From Theocolax elegans (taxonomy: Eukaryota > Arthropoda > Insecta > Hymenoptera > Cerocephalidae), in the NCBI GenBank assembly GCA_026168455.1, contig CM047426.1, positions 1,481,501-1,545,500 on the forward strand: a DNA stretch of 64,000 bases, in the 5' to 3' direction. Below the pieces are notes generated by a model. That model did not search any database and was not told the DNA's origin. It saw nothing but the letters and a program-made list of their open reading frames with translations. This document shows, piece after piece, positions 13,751-26,845 of this stretch. How positions within the stretch are numbered: position 1 is the first letter of the stretch; each line of letters opens with the position of its first letter. Made by a program: the position numbers and the translations under genes.

Positions 13751-14308
13751 CCCCTAGTAGAAATCGAAAAGATTTTCGAGGTAGTAAATAGGTTGTTTGC
13801 ATTGAAATGCGTGAAAAATGGAATCAGTTTTCAGGCATTTAGGAAACGATTTTTCTCGTTGTTTTGGCGCATTAAATGCTTTGGCTTCAATTGTTTCTAG
13901 AAATGTTACGCCTGAACAAGGCATTTTCGAGCATAAAAAATAGTTTTCGCTTGGTAAGATTAGTGACTCGTTCCGGGCTATGAAAGACGCATTAATAATG
14001 CTTTTGGTGAAATTTTGAAAAAATTAGTAAAACTCAAAATATCTCGGAAATGAGGAATTATTTGCTAGAAAATGATCGAAATTCGTGTATAAATGTAGAA
14101 AAGCAATAGAATAAAAGAATATTTGCAGAGATTAGAGTCCAATTGAACCGAGAAACTGCTGTTAAACAAATTTAGAGGTTATTTCCATTCCATTAAATGC
14201 GTGAAAACAACGAGAAAAAACGTTTCATCCTACCCATGTCCTACCTACTTTTCTTACGTTGTTTCTACCGAACCAGCACATTTTAAATATTATCATTTCT
14301 ACTAGGGG
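13751..14308. mobile_element. 558 bp foldback element
   Basis: The left terminus CCCCTAGTAGAAAT (13751-13764) is matched by the perfect inverse ATTTCTACTAGGGG at 14295-14308. Internal arms also pair: AACGATTTTTCTCGTTGTTTT near 13850 with its inverse near 14205, next to GCATTAAATGC-type sequence on both sides. There is no coding capacity. This is a non-autonomous inverted-repeat element of unknown family; no clear target duplication is seen. Confidence 0.75.
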
Positions 14309-15989
14309 GATTATTAGCGCATAAAAAAGTATATGTTTTGTGGGAAAAAAAGAAAATTAGCTTGGCTTTCTAAAAAAAAAAGCATGTAAAGGTATTTCGT
14401 TTGTAAAGGACGATTTCACTGGTGATTGCTGTGTAGTTTTTTTTTCGAAAGATTTTGGAAGTGTGTAATTTGAAACATTCACGATACTTTTTTATTTAGC
14501 GTCCCGTTTCGGATATCTGTGTGAGATAAATTTTGTAAGGATTTTACACTTTTTTTTATTGAAATTTTTATAATTTTTCAAACTGTAGGAATTGAATTGT
14601 TAAAGTGATTCGTTAAATATATACACACATATACTTTTCGGTCGATTAACCGAATTTTTTTATACAGTTTGAAATTATTGTATCGGACATCGATAAAAGA
14701 TATATTTAGAAACAATTAATATCATGTTTTGTAACATTTACGGATTGTTTATTACAAAATTTATACATAATTTTTATGACTCTCTTAACATGGAGTGAAT
14801 ATAAATGTTTCTATTAAATAATCAGATTACTCTTCGTATTCACTTCGTATTCACTATTGCTCTTTGTATAATAGTTGAAAAATGTAATTATTATCTAAAT
14901 TTATCTCAAAAGTATTTAAAATTATGTGATAAATTATTAGAAACTGTTTTACACTCCTCAAAAATTGATAATGTATATATTTATTTCTTATTGTTAATTT
15001 GTTATTATTTTATTTTTGTCTCGCGATTAATATCTAAGGAAATTAAGATCTTTGAATTTTATACATAAGTAAATAAATAAATAAAATAAAAAAATATAAT
15101 TAAAATATTGAGCAACCTTATATGTAAATATCGATATATTGTAAAATAGTCAAAAACTCCGTAATAAACAACTAAATAGTTAAATAATTAAATAAATAAA
15201 CAAATAAATAATTTACTAAACGATAAATAAATAAATCCTAACCTAATTTAAATCCGAAAGTCTCTAAACCTCTATTTTACTCTTATCACTAAAATTGAAA
15301 AACATAAATATTTCAATCATTTGAATCCTCACACGTTTGTATTTAGAGCGTAAATACATATAAAACTCTGCAGATCCGAAACGAATATATATATACTTAT
15401 GTGGATCAGTAGTATCATGCATTAGTGGTCAGACGTAAAACACTGAAGTTTCTTAAAGAAAAAATACAAACTAAAATTCTGAAATTTTTTAAAAAAAACA
15501 AGCGTTAGTATATATAACAACATTTGAATCAACGCGTATTTACAAATATTTTTAGCCATATACGTCTAATACAACTGCATCATTTGCATAACGATAACGA
15601 CAGTAATAAAATGCACATGAGTAATAATCAAAACTAATTTACTAAATATTTATTTATTTTAAATAAATTTATTATTTTGATGGAAGTATATATTTACTTG
15701 GGATATATTGTTAGTAAATTATTTGCTTAACTTAAAGAACAATTTTTTTTTTGGAATCTACGAAACTTTTTTTTTTACAGCGTATAAGTAGTATTATTTT
15801 TGTCGAACCGAAACCGCGTGCCCTACAAACGTTTCGAGATACACACATACACACATAGTTTATCTCATTATTTCTTTTTCAGCCCTCTTAATCATGCTCT
15901 CGCATCCTAACAACAAAACAAAATTCCTTATTTTTCATTGCGTTATCAGCGTTTCGCATCTCTCCCTCCCGCGATATCACACATCAGAA
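14309..15989. other. AT-rich noncoding stretch
   Basis: No gene is supported. Mostly AAATA-type low-complexity DNA, for example at 15065-15235. A frame at 14805-15068 is AT-rich and hydrophobic without recognisable features. Confidence 0.5.
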
Positions 15990-16242
15990 GAGAAAATCTC
16001 TAACTCTTTCTGTTTTTTGCAGGTGTTTGCATTCGTTACACATATATATATATGAGTCAGCTCTCGCGAAAACCAAAGAGAGAGAGAGAGAGAGGGACTT
16101 AGTATACACACAAACGCTCGAGTAAAAAAAAAAAGGAGCGAGAGAGGAGTGGGGAAAGGCGGTCGATGTCACGGCACGCCGGAATCACGTGCACATCAGC
16201 AGGCTACCGCGTGCTCGACCTCCTCTCTCTGCGCGCGCAACC

Positions 16243-16279
<37 letters not shown>

Positions 16280-16330
16280 TTGCACATTCGAGCGTTACGA
16301 TTTCGCTAGCGAATATATATATAAAAAAAT
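15990..16330. promoter_or_regulatory. GA/CT-rich, GC-elevated promoter-like patch
   Basis: A GA run (about 16076-16096), a GC-rich core with CACGTG (16188-16193) and CG-rich words, and a CT run of about 32 bases (16244-16275) lie together. The same combination of GA/CT microsatellites around a GC-richer core is found next to the start of the choline transporter gene at 60400-61000. By analogy this may be a promoter or 5' untranslated region of a gene that lies outside the window or was not recognised. No coding exon was identified. Confidence 0.35.
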
Positions 16331-16854
16331 GCATATATTACATTCTTTGTTTACATGATGACTGTCTAAAAGGACACGTCGTAATTATATTTTTTAAGGA
16401 TTGTTATAAGATGAATATAAATATTGGATATATCAAAAACAACGGCGTTCGCGTTTTGTTTATATCGAACAGCTGATCGCACAAAATACACATCTATACA
16501 GAGATTTGGAACGTACATATTTGAAGTATATAATCAATAATAATTAATACGGGCGAGTGTTGCACTTAAATTAAAAAAGGAGAAAGGAAGAAATGAGAGA
16601 GAGAGAGAGAGGAATATCGCCGACACGGCCTTATAACTTTAAATCGATAGAGTTCGTTGATCTCTATACATACGAATATGCGATGCGCCTTTTTTTCGTG
16701 CACTCGCCAGGAATTTTATTGTGTATGTAATATACGAAAATAAATCGGTTAATCATATATACGTGGGAATAAAATATGTATACCTCTTTTTTTGTATATA
16801 TCTTACGTATACTGCACTTATTTGAGTGTATATATACTGACAGTTGAAAAAAAA

Positions 16855-17172
16855 TTATTTTTTTTTCGTTTTAAATCGAGATTAATGAAAATTAAAGTAT
16901 AGTAAGACATTGAGAATGTTCTTTAAACGAGATAGAAAAGTCGGGTTATATGGAACCACGCAGGTGTACTTCTATTTTAAAATAGACGCGGCTTTGGATA
17001 ATTATGTCACAGAGGCGCACATATGTATATATATATTTATATATATGTGTGCGATCGAAACGCTAAGTGGTTCATATATGCACATAGATGCTAAAAATTA
17101 TAAGTAAAAATTAATTATTATACATTTTCGGTGGTCGAAGTGACGCGTGTGTTTGTGTATCTCTTTGTAAGT

Positions 17173-17206
<34 letters not shown>

Positions 17207-18560
17207 AATACAAGTGTATTTATATCTTTATAAGAAATCTCGTTTGACAGTTTAATCGGATGTAGGCGATATATGTATATATGGGTAACAACGCTTCGAT
17301 ATTCCCTGCAAAATATTTTCTTTATTTAATTATATTTGTATTGTACGCACGCACAGAAGTACTGAACTTTATTTTTTTTTTTTAATTTTTTGTACTTTTA
17401 TATTTGTTTTGTAATTTACGTAATTTATAGAATTTATGATTTTTTAACTCTAGTCAAAAGTTTATTTTTTATATTATTATTATATACAAATTGTTATTAT
17501 GTATATTGTTTTTTTTATTGTATTTTGTTATTTTATTTCATATAAAGTAACATCCTAGTAGAAATTTAACATTTGAAGGTTAAATAAAACTCTAATTTTG
17601 ACATTTATTGGGCATTTATTCAGCATTTTATGACACTTGGCTATTTTTTGGCTTAAAAAACGTTACATTCATGGTCAGATTTATACTAGGGCAAAATACA
17701 ATAAAAAAAACAATATATACTATAAAAGTTTTTCTATAATTTTCTCAAATTTAATTTTCTTTTTGAATTGCAAAGATCGACATGATGATGATTATTTAAT
17801 AAAGCATATGATTTATTTTCCGTTAAGATTTTAATTTTAAGTTTGTATTTAGATGTAACTAGTCTCATAAACAGGTAGCTGTGTTTACCTCTGTCAAAGA
17901 GGTCAATGTATATTTCTTTTGGTTAAATAAATAGATAAATAAATTTTAGGTTTTATGTTTTTTATTATTGGATTGTCTAGATTTCGATTTTTCAACTTAC
18001 GCGCTGTCCCCAAATTTTAATTTTTTAATATTTTTGCGTTTTCCTTTAAGGGGATGTCGGAGCTATAGCCTCCATCAAAAGCCGCTCGATCTCTCGGTTT
18101 CGAATGGCGCTGTAGTCAGGTCGATTTCTACGATAAACGTACTTAAACATAAATTAAATTTTACAGCTACATAGAGCTGTTGAAATACTTTCCCCCTACT
18201 ATACTAAAATTAAGGTAATTGTATATTACTCTTGGCAGTAAATGTTATTTTTTTTTCGTTTTAAATCGAGATTAATGAAAATTAAAGTATAGTAAGACAT
18301 TGAGAATGTTCTTTAAACGAGATAGAAAAGTCGGGTTATATGGAACCACGCAGGTGTACTTCTATTTTAAAATAGACGCGGCTTTGGATAATTATGTCAC
18401 AGAGGCGCACATATGTATATATATTTATATATATGTGTGCGATCGAAACGCTAAGTGGTTCATATATGCACATAGATGCTAAAAATTATAAGTAAAAATT
18501 AATTATTATACATTTTCGGTGGTCGAAGTGACGCGTGTGTTTGTGTATCTCTTTGTAAGT

Positions 18561-18598
<38 letters not shown>

Positions 18599-19644
18599 AA
18601 TACAAGTGTATTTATATCTTTATAAGAAATCTCGTTTGACAGTTTAATCGGATGTAGGCGATATATGTATATATGGGTAACAACGCTTCGATATTCCCTG
18701 CAAAATATTTTCTTTATTTAATTATTTGTATTGTACGCACGCACAGAAGTACTGAACTTTATTTTTTTTTTTTAATTTTTGTACTTTTATATTTGTTTTG
18801 TAATTTACGTAATTTATAGAATTTATGATTTTTTAACTCTAGTCAAAAGTTTATTTTTTATATTATTATTATATACAAATTGTTATTATGTATATTGTTT
18901 TTTTTATTGTATTTGTTATTTTATTTCATATAAAGTAACATCCTAGTAGAAATTTAACATTTGAAGGTAAATAAAACTCTAATTTTGACATTTATTGGGC
19001 ATTTATTCAGCATTTTATGACACTTGGCTATTTTTTGGCTTAAAAACGTTACATTCATGGTCAGATTTATACTAGGGCAAAATACAATAAAAAAAACAAT
19101 ATATACTATAAAAGTTTTTCTATAATTTTCTCAAATTTAATTTTCTTTTTGAATTGCAAAGATCGACATGATGATGATTATTTAATAAAGCATATGATTT
19201 ATTTTCCGTTAAGATTTTAATTTTAAGTTTGTATTTAGATGTAACTAGTCTCATAAACAGGTAGCTGTGTTTACCTCTGTCAAAGAGGTCAATGTATATT
19301 TCTTTTGGTTAAATAAATAGATAAATAAATTTTAGGTTTTATGTTTTTTATTATTGGATTGTTTAGATTTCGATTTTTTCAACTTACGCGCTGTCCCCAA
19401 ATCTCCAATTTTAATTTTTTAATATTTTTGCGTTTTCCTTTAAGGGGATGTCGGAGCTATAGCCTCCATCAAAAGCCGCTCGATCTCTCGGTTTCGAATG
19501 GCGCTGTAGTCAGTGTCGATTTCTACGATAAACGTACTTAAAACATAATTAAATTTTACAGCTACATAGAGCTGTTGAAAGATACTTTCCCCCCTAGCTA
19601 TAACTAAAATTAAGGTAATTGTATATTACTCTTGGCAGTAAATG
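16855..19644. repeat. Tandem duplication, unit about 1.39 kb
   Basis: Copy A (16855-18244) and copy B (18245-19644) abut, both starting with TTATTTTTTTTTCGTTTT and ending at GGCAGTAAATG. Each contains the same CT microsatellite (17176-17204; 18565-18597) and ends in the left half of a foldback element. Differences are mainly one- to four-base indels, concentrated near the end of copy A. No gene lies within: identical short frames near 16910 and 18300 are copies of each other and run into AT repeats. Confidence 0.9.
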
Positions 19645-19886
19645 TTATTTTTTTAAAGAAATGTGAAATACGTTGCATGTAGCATTACGGCAGATATAGA
19701 TTCATTGAATATGAGACGTATTTCACATTTCTTTAAAAAATAACATTTGCTTCCAAGAGTAATATTATAATTACCTTAAGTTTAGTCATAGCTAGGGGGG
19801 AAAGTATCTTTCAACAGCTCTATGTAGCTGTAACATTTATAATTTATGTTTTAAGTACGTTTATCGTAGAAATCGACACCTGACTA
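19507..19886. mobile_element. 380 bp foldback element at duplication edge
   Basis: The left arm starts at 19507 (TAGTCAGTGTCGATTTCTAC) and runs to about 19664. After a loop of about 45 bases, the right arm (about 19710-19886) is its inverse, ending GTAGAAATCGACACCTGACTA. The arms pair over about 150 bp with few mismatches. Only the left arm is present at the end of the first duplicated unit (about 18113-18244). Confidence 0.8.
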
Positions 19887-19955
19887 AATTTGTATCTTTC
19901 AATGTAAGTATATTTATTATTTTTAACTTTTCGCATTTGGTTTATTATTTTTTGT

Positions 19956-22167
19956 TTCGTTTTTCAATTTGTGTACTCCAGCGAGCTTTTCCTCACACGT
20001 GCATTATTCCGTGTGTGTGTGTGTTTAAGCAAATAATTTCATGTAAGAGGTTTAACTGCATTAATAAAAAAAAAACTTAACATATTATTTTCCACATATA
20101 TTTTTTTCGTAACTTTCATCCTCCTTGTCATTTGCTTTTGTGTGTGCGTATATATACCTTGGATTTTTCTTATTTTTTACAATTTTTGTTCGCCATCGTG
20201 TGATACACGTGTGTATAATGTTTTTAGACGTATTGACACACGAACGTTACACACCTTTATCGTCGTTGTAAACATAAGTGTTCAACACACCCACACATAC
20301 ACATACATGTCCACATGGGTAAACATCACCTTTTAATGCGTCGCATATGTATATATGAATCGACCGTGTACGGAAAAACTTTACTGCTTTGTTTTCTCAA
20401 TTTTCGTCTCTCTACACTTTTTTTTGGAAAAACAGGAAAAGGATTATATAAAGAGAAGATGATGTACAAGATTGTTATATCTCTACGATGGACGATAGAT
20501 TTATTTGTTTTCTTTTCTTATATATACACACTCGTGCAGTATTACAAGTATACCTCGTGATCGTAACGAACGTGTTTTTCATCCGCTATGCTATTTCTAC
20601 GCATATAACTTTCAACCGAGCTGATATATACCTTTTATTTTTCGGAAAATTTTGATCGACTGCAGTTTAGCGTTAATTTATTAATTAATTTAAATCGAAT
20701 ACTTTAAACATTTTCATTACGTTGCGCACGTTTTTTAATTTCATTAGGTATATATAGATCGTCATTTTCTTTATCTGTTTTAAGTATAAACGATGCGTAT
20801 ATACGTTAAAACACGAGTATATCGTATACAAGACCGCAAAGATTCTCTCACTTTTCGGAGAGCTAAAAATATAAAAGTTGAGTTTGCTTTGTCCGCGATC
20901 TACATAAAGACTAAGACGCTCTATAGAAGTTAACAATATCGGACCGTTCGCGAGCCTGAGAGAATATTTCTGTATTATTATTGTATACCGTACTTTTTCA
21001 CACGTATATATTTTATACATCGTCGTCGATTATGACCGGATGTCGTCGGTAAGACTTTTTTTTCGTTTTTCAATTTGTGTACTCCAGCGAGCTTTTCCTC
21101 ACACGTGCATTATTCCGTGTGTGTGTGTTTAAGCAAATAATTTCATGTAAGAGGTTTAACTGCATTAATAAAAAAAAAACTTAACATATTATTTTCCACA
21201 TATATTTTTTTCGTAACTTTCATCCTCCTTGTCATTTGCTTTTGTGTGTGCGTATATATACCTTGGATTTTTCTTATTTTTTACAATTTTTGTTCGCCAT
21301 CGTGTGATACACGTGTGTATAATGTTTTTAGACGTATTGACACACGAACGTTACACACCTTTATCGTCGTTGTAAACATAAGTGTTCAACACACCACACA
21401 TACACATACATGTCCACATGGGTAAACATCACCTTTTAATGCGTCGCATATGTATATATGAATCGACCGTGTACGGAAAAACTTTACTGCTTTGTTTTCT
21501 CAATTTTCGTCTCTCTACACTTTTTTTTGGAAAAACAGGAAAAGGATTATATAAAGAGAAGATGATGTACAAGATTGTTATATCTCTACGATGGACGATA
21601 GATTTATTTGTTTTCTTTTCTTATATATACACACTCGTGCAGTATTACAAGTATACCTCGTGATCGTAACGAACGTGTTTTTCATCCGCTATGCTATTTC
21701 TACGCATATAACTTTCAACCGAGCTGATATATACCTTTTATTTTTCGGAAAATTTTGATCGACTGCAGTTTAGCGTTAATTTATTAATTAATTTAAATCG
21801 AATACTTTAAAAATTTTCATTACGTTGCGCACGTTTTTTAATTTCATTAGATATATATATAGATCGACATTTTCTTTATCTGTTTTAAGTATAAACGGTG
21901 CGTATATACGTTAAAACACGAGTATATCGTATACAAGACCGCAAAGATTCTCTCACTTTTCGGAGAGCTAAAAATATAAAAGTTGAGTTTGCTTTGTCCG
22001 CGATCTACATAAAGACTAAGACGCTCTATAGAAGTTAACAATATCGGACCGTTCGCGAGCCTGAGAGAATATTTCTGTATTATTATTGTATACCGTACTT
22101 TTTCACACGTATATATTTTATACATCGTCGTCGATTATGACCGGATGTCGTCGGTAAGACTTTTTTT
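19956..22167. repeat. Tandem duplication, unit 1106 bp
   Basis: Copy A (19956-21061) and copy B (21062-22167) have exactly the same offset at both ends and are almost identical. TTTTTTTCGTTTT-type homology occurs at all three junctions, consistent with recombination or assembly slippage at a T-rich word. The repeated short open frames in each copy are without recognisable features. Confidence 0.9.
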
Positions 22168-23919
22168 TTCGTTTTGAAATATTAATAGTATTTAATGATA
22201 ATATGTGTATGTAATTTGATATATCGTTAATTATGCAGTAAATATTTATTTGTAATATATAAAGTAATGTATAATAATCTATATGATGTAAAAAGATAGA
22301 AAATTAAGGAAGAGTGAAAAGATTGGAAATTTAAAGATTTGTAAGTAAGTGTAGTAATTGGAAATGGTTTTTCATTCTAAATTTTTTTTATTCTAATATT
22401 ATTCTAATATTTTTCTATTAAATTCTTGCGTTTTAAAATGAGAAGCATAAAAGTCTAAATTATTTTTTATGTATCGAGAGGATTATTTATCAATAAAAAT
22501 GTAAATTTTGTTAGAGTAAACAAAGTGATATAATTAACTCTTTAATACAATTGAAAAGTATACAAATTTTGTTTCAACTTTCTTCTTCGTAATAATCGAA
22601 ACCCTCTTTTCTTTACTGGTACATAATAAATTGTCGATCGTTAAGGGTCAATAAGAATTAAATCCGATTTATAAGGATTTTTCCGAACCAAAATTGAATT
22701 TCCCAGAGCAGGACCTTTTTTCATATAAAAAAGTACACCACGGTAAATTTTCTTACAATCTCCACGTGTACGTCTTACGTTTAAAAACTTGAAAAAAGAA
22801 AAACGAAAACAACACATCGATATATCCGATATTTACACCTATATTATATAGACGTAACCTTGACACACATAATTCCCAGCTTCATTTCCAACCAAATTCG
22901 TGTCTTATCTTACACGTATATACATATATACATTAAACCACTCGCATATATACATATACAAACGTTCGCCATCATTAAACTCAATAATATGTAGGAAGAC
23001 GGATATATATATATATACAAATATTAACATAAATTACGATATTTTCATGACACACATATACACTCTTATCTCGTTCTCTCAATGTAAACTAGGCGACGTT
23101 CATCAATAATCCATTTAAATGAAAACCATATGATTTCTATGTGCTCACAGACACACCAAAACAAACAACACCTTTAACCCAGATTAAATTCATTTTCATT
23201 AAAAAAAAAACCGGAACGAAAACGATTAATACTTTACAGACTTTTAATTTCTATACATAATTTAATCAGTCTACAAGCCGACTTTCGTCTGTTCAATATT
23301 TTTCAAATTATAATAAATTAATTTAATAAATATTATAAAAATAAATAATATAATAGTTAATAATCAATAAAATTGTTTAATTATAAAATATTATTTAAAA
23401 ATTAAATTTTTGTACGAAAAGTAAAATTGTATGTATATACAACACGATTATCGTTAAAAAAAAAAGGATTTAAATCCCCACACACACACACACACACAGT
23501 AAAACCGGATGGGAATCAAGAAGTAAGTTTCGATGACGATTTACCGTTGCGATTGCGTCAACGAATCGGATGACGAATGCGGAATTGGATTTCACGCGGG
23601 CACGGGAGACAGCCCGGTGCCTACTTCGTTTCGAAACGCTAATTTATTCACGAATTTTACAAGATTGTGCATCAGGAACCCGAATAAGAATTATTTATTT
23701 ATTTGATCGAATTTCCGATTGAAAAAAGAAGTAAATATTTTAACCGTCGATTATTTTTTTAATTAATCGATTATTAATTAACTACACAATCAATAAATAA
23801 ATATTAATAATCTTTGACAGTCTTTATTAATTAATTGCATAATTAATTAATAGTGACTGTCAAAAAATTCTAATATTTACTATTAATTATTTAACATGCA
23901 TTATCACTAAATAAATAAT
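22168..23919. other. AT-rich noncoding stretch with CA repeat and GC-rich patch
   Basis: No gene is proven. A CA microsatellite lies at 23479-23498. It is followed by a markedly GC-richer patch at about 23505-23660 that is open on both strands for 40 to 56 codons: + strand ATG at 23533 to a stop near 23703. No domain is recognisable. It could be a lone exon or regulatory island. Confidence 0.45.
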
Positions 23920-26845
23920 TATAACTAATAATAATTGTATATATTTTTAGCATAGCAATTAATTTTATCCTAAGATTTGGGTGATTTTGAATATTTTGTC
24001 ATTAAAACTTAATTTTTCATTTGATAATTGACGATTTCAATTAAATGAAAATTATAAATAAGTAACAACAACGAAGCAATTAATAGAAAAATAAAAATAT
24101 GGTAATAATAATTATAACAATTACAAAGATTAAGCAATTGAAATCGAAGTTAAATAAATAACGGTAAACAAATAATTAACAATCATGGTTAAATATACGT
24201 AACCATTAATTCATTAATCCATTTAAAATAAAAATATATTATTAATTAATCGTTTCTAATATCCGTGATAATATTTTTAATTCAACAACAAATCAATTAT
24301 CAATTACAATTATACTCGCATATTTATCGATCGATTAGACTAAATTAAACGGTCGAATAATCTATATCTACAAAAATGTATATAATTCGAACGAACTGGA
24401 TTACGAAATATAAAACGGAGATTATACCCAAGCAACTTCGTTTTCTCGTGAGACGAGCCTCCGTATATATATTATCAATTTACAATTATGATATATCGTG
24501 TACGAGATTCTTCTTTTTTTTTTACTCACATTTTTCTTTTCCCATAATCAATTTACATATTTCTGATATCGGCTATCGATGTAATAATGAATTTTAATTG
24601 GCGTAAGTACATATCGTTTTAAAAATGCATCTGGTGCATATACATTATGACATTTATATATATATATATTTCGAGTAATTGCCGCATCGACGCACGTCAA
24701 ATGTCAATGATTGTCAATCGGCGTTATTTATAGAATATGACGGAATGTTATGAAAATTTCAGTTTTTCTTTTTAGTGTTGCAGGCGATCTTTGTTAAGTG
24801 TTTTTGTCATTTTTATTTAAATTAAATGCATAGTAGATTATTAAATAATTAAAAATACAGAAAAAAACTTTTTTAATTTAAAATTTTTTTTGATTTAACA
24901 ATTAACTAAAAATGTATAAGAATCATGGTTAATTATTTATTTAAATTGTAACTATAATTTTTTATCATTCAAAAAATTGATGAATACACCATTATTTCGC
25001 CACTTTTTCATATATATTTATAACAATAGTAAATCTATTTATCTATATATTATTACATAAATGTAAAAAAAAGAATTTTATCTTGTTTTGTTATATATAA
25101 ATGATAACGTTAATTCTATATCTGAGATCAGCCGGACAGATCGAAACTGAGCAACGAGTTTTATAGAATCTAAAAATTCTACACGCGTAAACACGATCAA
25201 TTTCATTAAATTGAAACGATGATCGTCATTCAAAAACGGAAAAAATTTATAAATTTTATTAGTTAACAAAATAAAATAGTATTGTATGCGTTTTATGTTA
25301 TATGAGTAAGTGTAAATAAATAAATAACTAAAAAAATAATAAAATAATTAATAAAAAAAAAACAAGGTATAACTAAACAATAAATTAAAGATAAAATACA
25401 TACTAATAAATTATAACTAATAATAATTATATAATAGCATAATTATTTATTAAACATAATAAATTATAATTAAAAATTTTTCATAACACAATAACTAATT
25501 TATTAATAAAATTATAAATTAATAAAACAAAAATTAATAATACATAATTTTTTAATAAAATTAATAAATTACAAATAAGCAATTTTAAATCGAATTAAAT
25601 ACATAACGGTAAACAAATAATTAACAATCATGGTTAAATATACGTAACCATTAATTCATTAATCCATTTAAAATAAAATATATTATTAATTAATCGTTTC
25701 TAATATCCGTGATAATATTTTTAATTCAACAACAAATCAATTATCAATTACAATTATACTCGCATATTTATCGATCGATTAGACTAAATTAAACGGTCGA
25801 ATAATCTATATCTACAAAAATGTATATAATTCGAACGAACTGGATTACGAAATATAAAACGGAGATTATACCCAAGCAACTTCGTTTTCTCGTGAGACGA
25901 GCCTCCGTATATATATTATCAATTTACAATTATGATATATCGTGTACGAGATTCTTCTTTTTTTTTACTCACATTTTTCTTTTCCCATAATCAATTTACA
26001 TATTTCTGATATCGGCTATCGATGTAATAATGAATTTTAATTGGCGTAAGTACATATCGTTTTAAAAATGCATCTGGTGCATATACATTATGACATTTAT
26101 ATATATATATTTCGAGTAATTGCCGCATCGACGCACGTCAAATGTCAATGATTGTCAATCGGCGTTATTTATAGAATATGACGGAATGTTATGAAAATTT
26201 CAGTTTTTCTTTTTAGTGTTGCAGGCGATCTTTGTTAAGTGTTTTTGTCATTTTTATTTAAATTAAATGCATAGTAGATTATTAAATAATTAAAAATACA
26301 GAAAAAACTTTTTTAATTTAAAATTTTTTTTTGATTTAACAATTAACTAAAAATGTATAAGAATCATGGTTAATTATTTATTTAAATTGTAACTATAATT
26401 TTTTATCATTCAAAAAATTGATGAATACACCATTATTTCGCCACTTTTTTTCATATATATTTATAACAATAGTAAATCTATTTATCTATATATTATTACA
26501 TAAATGTAAAAAAAAGAATTTTATCTTGTTTTGTTATATATAAATGATAACGTTAATTCTATATCTGAGATCAGCCGGACAGATCGAAACTGAGCAACGA
26601 GTTTTATAGAATCTAAAAATTCTACACGCGTAAACACGATCAATTTCATTAAATTGAAACGATGATCGTCATTCAAAAACGGAAAAAATTTATAAATTTT
26701 ATTAGTTAACAAAATAAAATAGTATTGTATGCGTTTTATGTTATATGAGTAAGTGTAAATAAATAAATAACTAAAAAAATAATAAAATAATTAATAAAAA
26801 AAAACAAATATAACTAAACAATAAATTAAAGATAAAAATACATAA
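23920..26845. repeat. Tandem duplication, unit about 1.45 kb
   Basis: The core 24158-25399 recurs at 25608-26845 with near identity. The stretch between them (25400-25607) resembles the left flank of the first copy (about 23920-24157) but is more diverged. The true repeat unit is therefore about 1.45-1.48 kb. Both copies contain the same 63-codon minus-strand frame (25078-25269 and 26521-26712), identical in translation but without recognisable domains. Confidence 0.85.

Noticed and set aside
23461..23520. Possible CRISPR-like or regular spaced repeat
   Set aside because: It is a plain CA microsatellite; no spaced direct repeats are seen anywhere in the window.
25078..26712. Two identical 63-codon minus-strand frames
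   Set aside because: They are identical only because the surrounding 1.2 kb is duplicated; no domain or codon signal.
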